Positions 1-6,802 of a stretch of 12,588 nucleotides of DNA are shown piece by piece. The notes below the pieces were generated by a model, which was not told the DNA's origin, made no database searches, and was given only the letters and a program-made list of their open reading frames with translations. Where the stretch lies: positions 1-12,588 of the forward strand of contig JBMNGO010000006.1 of assembly GCA_050949885.1 (NCBI GenBank), written 5' to 3'. The position numbers and the translations under genes were made by a program. The DNA comes from JBMNGO01 sp050949885. GTDB lineage: Bacteria; Bacillota; Syntrophomonadia; Syntrophomonadales; Syntrophomonadaceae. Each line of letters starts with the position of its first letter. Position 1 is the stretch's first letter.

Positions 1-28
1 CTCCCAAAAACACCTAAGAGGTGAGAAA

Positions 29-490
29 ATGTTTCCTATATCATGGTATGTGGCATTATTGGTAGGCATTCCAGAAGGTATACTTACCATTTTAATTGGT
101 TTTTCACTGTTTAATCTTAAAATAGATTTTAAAAATGTTTTGATTATTGCAGTGTTGGAAGGGATAATTATATATGTTGTCAGACTTTTCCCCATTATGT
201 TTGGAATTCATACGGTTATAGCACTATTTGCAACTATAGGTATTACTTATTATTTAATCCGTATTACGTTTTGGAAAGTTGTTATTTCAGTATTGGCAGG
301 CTTTGTAGTTATAGGGGCTGTTTATTCCGTTTATACCCCATTGTATATAACTATTACTTCCGTTTCTGTAAGTTCTTTTGCGGAAAACCAATGGCTAAAT
401 GTAATTCATTTTATTCCGTTCGGCTTATTAATGACATTTCTGTATCGATTAATCATTAAATATAAACTGATTTTTTTCGACCTAAGTTAA
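29..490 (+). CDS. Small five-helix integral membrane protein of unknown family, upstream of the Agr-like locus
   Basis: A 153-residue, very hydrophobic protein with about five membrane segments (roughly residues 7-28, 36-53, 59-77, 83-104 and 124-143). The ATG is preceded by a good AAGAGGTGAG site at 16-25. I do not recognise the family. The best landmarks are WYVALL near the N-terminus, PIMFGIH around 55-61 and FWKVVISVLAGFVV at 81-94. The same landmarks recur in the next gene, with about 48% identity over the first 105 residues by my hand count, so the two are tandem paralogues and this one is the intact copy. It lies 224 bases upstream of a kinase-agrB-agrD-regulator cluster. A role in signal sensing or immunity for that system is inference from position only. 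The DNA is visibly more AT-rich than the kinase and later genes. The window begins 28 bases before this gene, so its promoter and any upstream partner are not visible. Confidence 0.85.
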   Translation: MFPISWYVALLVGIPEGILTILIGFSLFNLKIDFKNVLIIAVLEGIIIYVVRLFPIMFGIHTVIALFATIGITYYLIRITFWKVVISVLAGFVVIGAVYSVYTPLYITITSVSVSSFAENQWLNVIHFIPFGLLMTFLYRLIIKYKLIFFDLS

Positions 491-656
491 AACGATAACC
501 CCCAAATAAATACAAATTAGCATTGTTTTCCCAGGCATTGGTTGCATTTTGCCGGTTATGTGTAACTAAAAAGCAGCATTTGATATAGCCATTATGAAGG
601 AATATTTGTCCAAATCATTGAAAAACTCTATTTTCTTGGCAGGAAACTGAACTTTT

Positions 657-686
657 TTGTAGTAATTCCGAAATAACTAATAATAT
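657..686 (+). promoter_or_regulatory. Candidate promoter for the kinase-agrBD operon
   Basis: TTGTAG (657-662) and TAATAT (681-686) are separated by 18 bases and lie 29 bases before the GTG start at 715. The 224-base gap 491-714 carries no ORF. It is AT-rich and holds four GCATT(G/T) hexamers (520, 535, 544, 576) and two GTTA...TAAC inverted pairs (486-499, 555-566), which could be regulator sites. The -35 match is poor, so this is a weak prediction. Confidence 0.35.
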
Positions 687-714
687 GTAATAATCTGTGA
701 AGAGAGGTTTTGTT

Positions 715-1189
715 GTGTTTGCAATACCTTGGTATGTGGCTTTGCTGGAAGGTATGCCTGAAGCATTTTTAATTATTATAGTTGGGTTTAGACTATTTAA
801 ACCTAAATATAGAATTAAAAAAAGCTTTTTTTGTCGCTTTAATAAGCGCTAGCACTACTTTTTTTATACGGCAATTACCAATAGTATTTGGACTACATAC
901 ACTCCTGGGTTTATTCATAATTGTATTTTTCGCTTTTCTTTTAACAAGATTGCACTTTTGGCAAGTGTTAGTATCAGTATTAGCAGGATTCGTAGTAATG
1001 GGAATTTTTTATTCCATTTGGACTCCCATTTTTTTCGCTTTGTTCTCTGTGGATACTAAAGTTTTAGAAGAATATCCATGGTGGAATATAACGTATTTTT
1101 TTACAACTGCTGTATGGGTATTAATTTTTTATGGATTGGTAAAAAAATTTCATTTTGTAATCTTCAATTTCAATTCTGAGGATCGGTAA
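715..1189 (+). pseudogene. Frameshifted paralogue of the upstream five-helix membrane protein
   Basis: The real start is GTG at 715, with AGAGAGG at 701-707 and a 7-base spacer. Translation there gives MFAIPWYVALLEGMPEAFL, which matches the N-terminus of the gene at 29-490. That frame runs to a TAG at 850-852 (45 residues). The homology jumps to the +1 frame at 799-801: skipping one A (TTT A AAC CTA) gives GFRLFNLNIE, aligning with GFSLFNLKID of the paralogue, and the rest reads to TAA at 1187-1189. Corrected length would be about 157 residues with the same five helices. A start at 782 in the second frame has no ribosome binding site and cuts away the first helix. The stop abuts the kinase ATG (TAAATG), so the two are probably translationally coupled. 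The extra base may be a true mutation, an assembly error in a TTTAAA run, or (less likely) programmed frameshifting. I cannot tell which from the sequence. Confidence 0.8.
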
Positions 1190-2095
1190 ATGGGGAAGAC
1201 CAATCCTCTTGTTGCAATCGTTACAATTTTACTAGAGACATTATTTATGGCAATCATTAGTCTGCAGATTTGTATCTCGCATGATATGACTACGTTAAAG
1301 AATTTCTTGCCATTTGCTAATCTAGTGATAGTTATTCTTAGTGCTTGTGCGATTTATTCTGTAAGACAGATTGCAGAGTATACCCGCAGGGAAATAGAAG
1401 TAACTCTGCTAAAAGAACACCTGCGTGATGTAGAAGATCTAATAAATACTTTTCATTCTGAGAAACACGAACATACCAGGCATCTTCAGACCATACAGGC
1501 GATGCTGTACCTGGAAGAAACTGATGAAGCCAAAAAATACCTGGAAGGGATTGCCAACAATTACTCACAAATGCAGGATTTGATCTATGTTGGCAACCCG
1601 GCCTTGACAGCTTTGTTGTCAGCTAAGCGCAAGGTAGCTGAGGTAAAAAATATTGATTTTGCCTGTGCCGTAAAATGCAATATCAGCAATCTTGGCTTGG
1701 AACCCTGGGACTTGTGCAGTATAGTCGGTAACCTTTTGGATAATGCCCTGGAAGCTGTTCTACAGGAGGACATCACAAGACGTGTTAGCCTGGAGATAAA
1801 ATACGAAGACCTCTGTTATGTAATATATGTATACAATAACGGTCCTCGCATACCCAAGAGCCAAGCTGCTCGCATCTTTCATCCGGGTTATACTACCAAA
1901 AACTCTGCTGCGAGAGGTTTTGGTCTGTTTGTAGTCAAAACCCTGGTTGACAAATACGGAGGCAGTATTCAATTGGTAACTGAACCCCGGACAACCTTTA
2001 TTATCAAATTGCCGGACAGGGAGGTTAACAACATTGATAAAGCGATTATCCGATCGAATGGCAACAGCTATGGGCATACATCTGCAATCCAGTGA
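1190..2095 (+). CDS. GHKL-type sensor histidine kinase of the Agr-like system, with short two-helix membrane region
   Basis: A 301-residue membrane kinase that should autophosphorylate and pass phosphate to the LytTR regulator encoded at 2810. Two hydrophobic segments (about 8-29 and 38-58) are followed by a linker helix. The phosphoacceptor box is EKHEHTRHLQTI, with His93 the likely acceptor, as in the SpoOB/DcuS/AgrC-type HxxxxH(L)QTI motifs. The ATPase domain has N box NLLDNALEA (181-189), G1 NNGPRIP (216-222), F box IFHPGYTTK (229-237) and G2 ARGFGLFVVK (241-250), so it looks catalytically complete. AgrC proteins usually carry six or seven membrane helices; here only two are present and no sensor domain is visible. 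The start follows GAGG at 1178-1181 with 8-base spacing and abuts the preceding gene's stop. The 3' end overlaps agrB by 62 bases. Ligand recognition of the AgrD-derived peptide is inferred from the cluster. Confidence 0.9.
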   Translation: MGKTNPLVAIVTILLETLFMAIISLQICISHDMTTLKNFLPFANLVIVILSACAIYSVRQIAEYTRREIEVTLLKEHLRDVEDLINTFHSEKHEHTRHLQTIQAMLYLEETDEAKKYLEGIANNYSQMQDLIYVGNPALTALLSAKRKVAEVKNIDFACAVKCNISNLGLEPWDLCSIVGNLLDNALEAVLQEDITRRVSLEIKYEDLCYVIYVYNNGPRIPKSQAARIFHPGYTTKNSAARGFGLFVVKTLVDKYGGSIQLVTEPRTTFIIKLPDREVNNIDKAIIRSNGNSYGHTSAIQ

Positions 2096-2666
2096 GGAAG
2101 AGATACAAGTATATGCTTATGGGTTGGAGATAATATTTTGCAGTCTTTCGAAAATAGTCTTGTTTTTCCTTATCTCCGCCTTATTAGGTATTTTCGAGTA
2201 CGCTCTCCTGGTATTTCTGGCCTTTGCCATCTTTCGAACCCTGGGCGGAGGAGTCCACTTGAAAACCTATGCTCGTTGTTTAACAGTGGGTCTTATCCTG
2301 CTTCTTTTCCTAACAAAATTGGCTTCCACATGGAACTATGTCAATTCTTTCGTGTGGATAGCGTTAATTGCTGTATCCATATTAGCAGTCATTGCTATTA
2401 TCCTGTGGATACCGGCAGGAACAGAGAAAAAAACTATTACTGATCCGCAAGATATTATGGGTCAAAAAAGGAAGACAGCAGTCTTTCTTGTTATTTGGCT
2501 GGTTTGTACCGTCATGTTAATTAAAATAGGTTATCCTGGTTATGCTACAGCCCTTATCCTGGGAGCATTCGGGAGTCTTTTTATGATTTCACCTTGGGGC
2601 TATTATTTACTTGGGAAACTGGATTTTTATTTAGATAAAAGCAAACAAGGAGGTGAAATATTATGA
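2034..2666 (+). CDS. agrB: AgrB-family cysteine endopeptidase/exporter for the cyclic peptide signal
   Basis: A 210-residue membrane protein of the accessory gene regulator B family. It cleaves the C-terminal part of AgrD at the membrane and helps form the thiolactone ring. The family core RTLGGGVHLKTYARC is intact: catalytic His75 and Cys82 are seven residues apart, as in staphylococcal AgrB (His77/Cys84). Hydrophobic segments flank this core (about 33-66, 84-101, 106-127, 148-165 and 168-186), and the C-terminus is positively charged. The start is TTG at 2034, supported by AGGGAGG at 2018-2024 with a 9-base spacer. It lies inside the kinase gene in another reading frame, giving a 62-base overlap. 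A later ATG (2058) would remove the N-terminal segment and lacks such a site. The TGA stop overlaps the agrD start (ATGA). Confidence 0.93.
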   Translation: MIKRLSDRMATAMGIHLQSSEEEIQVYAYGLEIIFCSLSKIVLFFLISALLGIFEYALLVFLAFAIFRTLGGGVHLKTYARCLTVGLILLLFLTKLASTWNYVNSFVWIALIAVSILAVIAIILWIPAGTEKKTITDPQDIMGQKRKTAVFLVIWLVCTVMLIKIGYPGYATALILGAFGSLFMISPWGYYLLGKLDFYLDKSKQGGEIL

Positions 2667-2797
2667 TGAAAAAGTTTTTTTCCTATGCCGTTACCAGTTT
2701 TGCGACATTAGCAGTATTTGTAGCAAATACCTATGTAGGCCCAATGTGCTTATTTGTTGGTTATGAACCCGAAATACCCGAATGCTTAAAGAAGTAG
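2663..2797 (+). CDS. agrD: AgrD-like cyclic thiolactone autoinducer pro-peptide
   Basis: A 44-residue peptide with a strong AAGGAGGTGA site at 2648-2657. Its ATG overlaps the agrB stop, and the second codon is also ATG, so the true start could be 2666. It has the AgrD layout: a basic amphipathic/hydrophobic leader (MMKKFFSYAV onward to about residue 25), a signal core, and an acidic C-terminal recognition tail. Aligning the tail YEPEIPECLKK (34-44) with the DEVEVPKEL or HQPEEPKSL tails of known AgrDs places the ring as Cys29-Leu-Phe-Val-Gly33. AgrB would cleave after Gly33 and link it to the Cys29 thiol. The size of the exocyclic N-terminal tail cannot be read from the sequence. A second cysteine at 41, inside the tail where PEEL or PKEL is usual, is odd but would be cut away with the tail. 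Confidence 0.92.
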   Translation: MMKKFFSYAVTSFATLAVFVANTYVGPMCLFVGYEPEIPECLKK

Positions 2798-2809
2798 GAA
2801 ATGATGTAA

Positions 2810-3541
2810 ATGTTAAGGATCTTAGTGTTGGAAGATGAAGACTATACTCTACGGTTCCTGGAGAAAATTATTTCTGAACACCCTATGGTTAAAGAAATAA
2901 CAGGAACAACGGATGGTCAGGAAGCGATTCGGCTTGCTGGTAACAGCAAGCCCGATATCGTCTTCCTGGACATTGAACTGGCACCTGGTGACAGCTTAAA
3001 CGGCATTGAAGTCGCCAAAGCCATTTACCAAATAAGCCCTGGGACTACTTTTGTTTTCATAACGGGATACTCCAAGTATGCAATCGAGTCTTTTGCTGTT
3101 CACCCGTACGACTATGTATTAAAGCCAATTAAAATTGACAAGGTGATGAATATCCTGACCTCCCTTAGTAGTAGTTCAGAATTATCAACTTCCCGGGCAG
3201 CAACCGACCCCCCACGTTTGGTTATTCGGACGGAAGGGGAAACATTTTTTATAAATATAAAGGACATATATTTCATAGAAAAACAGCGCAGAAAAGCTCT
3301 AATTCATACCAAGTCAGGAATTAAGGAGACTACCTGCCGTTTCAGCGAGCTTGAAGAGTTGTTAACCGACGAGTTTATCAGAGTCCATAAATCCTTTATT
3401 ATTAATATGGACAAGATCAGTCATATCAAGGACACTGGGTACCAATCATACGAAGTCCACTTCGCCGGGTACAATAAGATTGCTCTTATAAGCCGCAATA
3501 AATTTCGAGAGCACCAGGATATTTTTTCCCCTTCTTTCTAA
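2810..3541 (+). CDS. LytTR-family response regulator (AgrA/ComE type)
   Basis: A 243-residue cytoplasmic transcription regulator. The receiver domain (1-122) has acidic residues LEDED at 7-11, phosphoacceptor Asp54 in VFLDIEL, the switch Thr85 in FITGYSKYA and Lys105 in DYVLKPI. A serine-rich linker (about 117-131) leads to a LytTR DNA-binding domain (about 135-238) with the typical DIYFIEKQRRKALIHT start and FIRVHKSFIINMDKI motif. It should bind paired direct repeats upstream of its targets, including probably its own operon, although I could not identify the operator with certainty. It starts 12 bases after agrD with AGGA at 2796-2799 and completes the gene order kinase-agrB-agrD-regulator. 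The last codons form the left arm of the terminator. Confidence 0.92.
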   Translation: MLRILVLEDEDYTLRFLEKIISEHPMVKEITGTTDGQEAIRLAGNSKPDIVFLDIELAPGDSLNGIEVAKAIYQISPGTTFVFITGYSKYAIESFAVHPYDYVLKPIKIDKVMNILTSLSSSSELSTSRAATDPPRLVIRTEGETFFINIKDIYFIEKQRRKALIHTKSGIKETTCRFSELEELLTDEFIRVHKSFIINMDKISHIKDTGYQSYEVHFAGYNKIALISRNKFREHQDIFSPSF

Positions 3542-3556
3542 GGAAGGGGTTTTTTA
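3528..3556 (+). terminator. Rho-independent terminator of the Agr-like operon
   Basis: CCCCTTC (3528-3534) pairs with GAAGGGG (3543-3549), followed directly by six T. The regulator's TAA stop is in the loop, so the stem encodes the end of the protein. The T tract also contains the mgtE stop codon of the opposite strand. On the minus strand the stem is followed by A rather than T, so it should act only on the + strand. Confidence 0.88.
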
Positions 3557-4897
3557 TATATGAGGTAAGATCAGAGTAGCAATATAAAAGTATATTAGTA
3601 AGCCGGTAGCATCTGCAATAGACATTATAAGTGGATTGCTGGCAATGGCCGGGTCCAGCCTAAACCGCAGAAGTAGAAATGGCAGGCTCACCCCGATCAG
3701 GTTTATTATCAATACCAGAATTATCATACTTATTCCAACTATTACGGCTATCTCCGCCCCTCCACAGAATAATCCTAACACTATACCAGCTACTCCCAAG
3801 GTCAACCCTAGAAAGGCTCCTACTCCCAATTCCTTTATCAATGTAGGCAACCACTGGGTAATTTGAACATCTCCCGTAGCCAGCGCACGAACCATCAAGG
3901 TTGCCGACTGAGCACCGGCATTACCCCCGCTGCCCAGAATCATCGGGATAAAAAAGGTTAGAGCAATGGCTGAAGCCAGAACCTGTTCATAGGTAGCCAT
4001 AATTTCCAGTGAAATGAGGTTTACCGCTACTAAAGTCAATAACCAAACGATCCGTTTTCGGTAAAGTTCCCACCAGCTGGTTTCCGAGTAACTGGTTTTA
4101 AGCGGGGTTACCGCTGCTCCTCTGTGAAAGTCCTCGGTTGCTTCCTGTTCAGCCACGTCCATTACATCGTCAAATGTTACTACTCCTAGCAAAACTCCCT
4201 CTGAATCGAGCACCGGCAGCGCAGACTGGTCATATTTGGCCATCATATGAACTGCTTCTTCCCGGTCATCAAAGGCCGAAAGACTGACAAAATTATGATC
4301 CATCATATCGGCCACATTGGTATCCGGAGATGCTAAAATGAATTTCTGCAATTCCAGGGAATCCAAAAGTTTCCAGTCGGAATTGGCAACATATATGGTG
4401 TTAATAGTTTCGCTATCTTTCCCTTTTACCCTTATATGTTGCAATGCCTGTTCCACAGTCCAGTTGGGCCTAACAGCCACATAGTCAGGGGTCATCAACC
4501 GCCCGACACTTTCTTCGGGGTACCCTAGCAGCAAGCGGGTTTTTTTTAAATCATCGGGACTCAAAAAGTTTAGCAGTTTCTGAGTCATTTGCCCGGGCAG
4601 CTCTTCTAACAGATTGACCCGGTCATCAGGACGCAAATTGCTCAGCAAATTACGAGTTTCTTCATTAGTTAGAGATCTCAACAATTCATTTTGCTGTTCC
4701 GTCTTTAAATAGGAAAATACCTCAGAGGAAATCTGCCTGGGCAGAACTCGGAACACTAGAATCCTATCCGGGTTATCCAGTTCTAGTAAATAATCAGCAA
4801 TATCGGGGACAGGCCAATCGGAAAAAAGCTCCCTCAGTTCTGAGAGCTTATGCCCTTGAACTAATTCTTTGATTTTCTCGGCTTCAATACTCTTCAT
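3554..4897 (-). CDS. mgtE: Magnesium transporter MgtE
   Basis: A 447-residue Mg2+ channel of the inner membrane, of normal family length. It has a helical MgtE N domain (about 15-130), a pair of CBS domains (about 131-255) that sense cytosolic Mg2+, a plug helix, and a five-helix pore domain (about 280-447). The pore signature GGNAGAQSATLMVRALATGD (324-343) and the TM5 aspartate in SIADATGLLIYF (Asp429) are present. An in-frame ATG lies six codons upstream (4915), but the AGGAGG at 4907-4912 sits inside that extension with 9-base spacing to the ATG at 4897, so the shorter form is preferred. The gene converges on the Agr-like operon and overlaps its terminator. No M-box-like Mg2+ riboswitch was recognised in the 210 bases upstream, so regulation is probably through the CBS domains. 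Confidence 0.95.
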   Translation of the reverse strand: MKSIEAEKIKELVQGHKLSELRELFSDWPVPDIADYLLELDNPDRILVFRVLPRQISSEVFSYLKTEQQNELLRSLTNEETRNLLSNLRPDDRVNLLEELPGQMTQKLLNFLSPDDLKKTRLLLGYPEESVGRLMTPDYVAVRPNWTVEQALQHIRVKGKDSETINTIYVANSDWKLLDSLELQKFILASPDTNVADMMDHNFVSLSAFDDREEAVHMMAKYDQSALPVLDSEGVLLGVVTFDDVMDVAEQEATEDFHRGAAVTPLKTSYSETSWWELYRKRIVWLLTLVAVNLISLEIMATYEQVLASAIALTFFIPMILGSGGNAGAQSATLMVRALATGDVQITQWLPTLIKELGVGAFLGLTLGVAGIVLGLFCGGAEIAVIVGISMIILVLIINLIGVSLPFLLLRFRLDPAIASNPLIMSIADATGLLIYFYIATLILPHI

Positions 4898-4941
4898 GTC
4901 CTGTTCCCTCCTCATACGGGTTTTTCATTTCCACCTAGTGC

Positions 4942-4971
4942 ATGTTACCATTTTTTTTAAAGTTCTGGCAA
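4942..4971 (-). promoter_or_regulatory. Weak promoter candidate for mgtE
   Basis: Read on the minus strand, TTGCCA (4971-4966) and TAACAT (4947-4942) are 18 bases apart, 45 bases before the preferred mgtE start. mgtE needs its own promoter because a terminator lies upstream at 5054-5089. Both boxes deviate from consensus, so confidence is low. Confidence 0.3.
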
Positions 4972-5053
4972 ACAGTAATTGTAAAACATAAATTCTGCCT
5001 GACTTAAAAGAAAACCTGTAACATATAGTATGACGCACGCATAGATAACGTCC

Positions 5054-5089
5054 AAAATAAAAAATCCGAAGATTTATTAATCTCCGGAT
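5054..5089 (-). terminator. Terminator after the L,D-transpeptidase gene
   Basis: On the minus strand an 11-bp stem ATCCGGAGATT / AATCTTCGGAT (one G-U pair, 4-base loop, 5089-5064) is followed by TTTTTATTTT. It starts about 19 bases after the transpeptidase stop and isolates that gene from mgtE. Confidence 0.9.
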
Positions 5090-5107
5090 ACAATACCAAA
5101 TAGGGTG

Positions 5108-6043
5108 CTAGTTTATCATACCCATAGCCCGGTAGGTCTCCTCATTCATTTGCCCAGTTGGTTCAAGACCGTGCCAGACTTGAAAGTATTTTACTGCCAG
5201 TTCAGTCATATTTCCATATCTTCCGTCAGCCCGATCAAATTCCAATCCTAATTCCTTCAACCTGCTCTGGATATACACTACACTCTGTCCCGTTGAACCC
5301 TTTTTCAATACTACTGGTTTCAGATTTTCAGGATATAGCTTTCCTTTGTTTACTATTTTGACAGTTGTTCCCACAGGTACCAGGGGATAAAGCTTTTCTA
5401 CATCCCGATTGAACATTCTGATACATCCGTGAGAAGCGTACGTCCCAATAGAACCAGGTTTATTAGTACCGTGAATACCGTATATGCCCCAGGGCACGTT
5501 TAGCCCCATCCACCGGGTGCCAAAACCATTTCCCCAATTAGTTGACTTATGAATAATTTTCCATTCTCCCAGTGGTGAAGGAGTGCTGCTTTTCCCAACC
5601 GCTACCGGGTATTCAACTACCAGCTTATCCCCTTCAAAAAGCTTTAGTCGTCGGGTAGATACATCAATTTCAATCAACAATCGTTCCTTGGTGGGTTCTT
5701 TACTACCAGCCATACATAATTCCTCTGGCTCCCCTAACAATAAAGACTCCCAAACCTCTTGGCTTACTACTCCATCATCCTCTAGGCCATTAGCTGTCTG
5801 GTATAGCCGAACTACACTAGCGGTGGTAAAGTCATACAGCCCATTAGGTGTGATTTCATAACCAATTTCCCGCAGCCGAGCCTGAACCATCCAGACAGCT
5901 TCACCTTTAATATTAGGTTGGGCGTAATATAAAATGGGAAAATCAGTACGATCTACAATAATTACATTTTCCTGAGCTAGAGCGGGGTTGTATAAAAAAA
6001 AGGCGAAAAGCACAGTACACAATAAAACCTTTTTACCTTTCAC
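5108..6043 (-). CDS. Secreted L,D-transpeptidase (YkuD) with peptidoglycan-binding domains at both ends
   Basis: A 311-residue exported cell-wall enzyme that should form 3-3 type or related crosslinks in peptidoglycan. It has a signal peptide (basic start, hydrophobic 6-19, predicted cleavage after ALA at 21-23). Next come a peptidoglycan-binding module (about 45-103, ARLREIGYEIT...YDFTTASVVRLYQ), a YkuD catalytic domain (about 120-233) and a second binding module (about 245-308, RLKELGLEFDRADGRYG). Catalytic residues are all present: HGT at 191-193 and SHGCIRM at 204-210, with nucleophile Cys207. The start is GTG at 6043, placed 7 bases after AGGAGG (6056-6051); an ATG two bases upstream in another frame hits TGA at once. 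Terminators on both sides suggest a monocistronic unit. In a spore-forming clostridial lineage a spore or envelope role is possible, but no sporulation signal was identified. Confidence 0.94.
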   Translation of the reverse strand: MKGKKVLLCTVLFAFFLYNPALAQENVIIVDRTDFPILYYAQPNIKGEAVWMVQARLREIGYEITPNGLYDFTTASVVRLYQTANGLEDDGVVSQEVWESLLLGEPEELCMAGSKEPTKERLLIEIDVSTRRLKLFEGDKLVVEYPVAVGKSSTPSPLGEWKIIHKSTNWGNGFGTRWMGLNVPWGIYGIHGTNKPGSIGTYASHGCIRMFNRDVEKLYPLVPVGTTVKIVNKGKLYPENLKPVVLKKGSTGQSVVYIQSRLKELGLEFDRADGRYGNMTELAVKYFQVWHGLEPTGQMNEETYRAMGMIN

Positions 6044-6100
6044 ATTTAAACCTCCTGGTGAATTGTTGATTTATTAAATAGATTACCCAGAAAAAAAGGT

Positions 6101-6135
6101 AAAAATAAAAAAACCAGTCTTAATAGAACTGGTTT
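6101..6135 (-). terminator. Terminator after the nitroreductase gene
   Basis: On the minus strand AAAACCAGT (6136-6128) pairs with ACTGGTTTT (6118-6110), then T-rich TTTTTTATTTTT follows. The + strand also has a short T run after the stem, so it may work both ways, but only the minus strand has a gene reading into it. It separates nitroreductase from L,D-transpeptidase. Confidence 0.85.
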
Positions 6136-6163
6136 TTAATGGTTGGATAATAATCCTGGTCAC

Positions 6164-6721
6164 CTAAAGGTTTATTGTATTTCCATAACTTTCGGAAAAT
6201 ACAAAATCTTTTATCTCTTTGCGCGGGGGAGCGTTTCCCACCTTGGCAGGATATCCCAAGGGAATCAACTCGACTACTGCTACCCCTTCCGGCACGTTTA
6301 GTAATTGGCCTACCGCGGCATGATTGAAACTGCCCACATGCACCGTTCCCAATCCCCTATTATGAGCTGCCAGACAAAGGTTTTGGGCTGCAATTCCCAT
6401 ATCAAACATATACCAGTCACCTTTGTCAGTTAGCATTTGTCCCTTTTTGAAACCGGATGTCCCTAATCGGGCACAGGTAACAATAACCACCGGAGCCTGA
6501 GTCATGGCACGAGTAGCGGGATTATTTTCTGCCAAAAGCCCAGCCAGTTGCTTTTTCGTTTCAGGATCCTTGACCACAATAAGTTCCCAGCACTGGGTAT
6601 TGGCCCAGGAAGGAGCCCACCTTACCGCCTCAAGCAATTCTTCTAGGACATTGTCGTGAATTGGTTGGTCGGAAAAATTTCTGATGCTTCTTCGGGTCTT
6701 AATACATTCTAGTGTATCCAT
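6164..6721 (-). CDS. Nitroreductase-family FMN-dependent oxidoreductase
   Basis: A 185-residue cytosolic flavoprotein of the nitroreductase superfamily. It likely binds FMN as a dimer and uses NAD(P)H to reduce an unidentified acceptor. The N-terminal FMN-phosphate motif CIKTRRSIRNFSDQPI (6-21) is clear, followed by APSWANTQCWELIVV (36-50) and the C-terminal GLGTVHVGSF and LIPLGYPA segments typical of the family. Length is normal for the short NfnB/FRP-like group without inserted domains. An AGGGGG site lies 7 bases upstream of the ATG. It is 81 bases downstream of the crotonase on the same strand with no clear terminator between, so the two could be co-transcribed. The physiological substrate cannot be predicted; family members act on nitroaromatics, quinones, enoates and dehalogenation substrates. 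Confidence 0.92.
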   Translation of the reverse strand: MDTLECIKTRRSIRNFSDQPIHDNVLEELLEAVRWAPSWANTQCWELIVVKDPETKKQLAGLLAENNPATRAMTQAPVVIVTCARLGTSGFKKGQMLTDKGDWYMFDMGIAAQNLCLAAHNRGLGTVHVGSFNHAAVGQLLNVPEGVAVVELIPLGYPAKVGNAPPRKEIKDFVFSESYGNTINL

Positions 6722-6802
6722 TTACAAACCCCCTTACCAAAACTAATCAAGAATTCAATATTATTTTAACATTTCTAGCCAATTAATGCATAATAATGAA
6801 GA

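Noticed and set aside
782..1189. TTG-started 135-residue ORF as a complete gene
   Set aside because: There is no ribosome binding site at 782, and the missing first helix is found in another frame from GTG 715, so this is the 3' part of a frameshifted gene.
1338..2077. Minus-strand ORFs under the kinase gene
   Set aside because: They are short and antisense to a kinase with all its conserved boxes, and show no ribosome binding sites or recognisable domains.
4898..4915. Six-codon N-terminal extension of MgtE
   Set aside because: The extension encodes MRREQD from the AGGAGG ribosome binding site itself; the ATG at 4897 has ideal spacing to that site.
4916..5053. Mg2+ (M-box) riboswitch upstream of mgtE
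   Set aside because: The leader available after a plausible promoter is short, and none of the M-box conserved segments could be recognised by eye.
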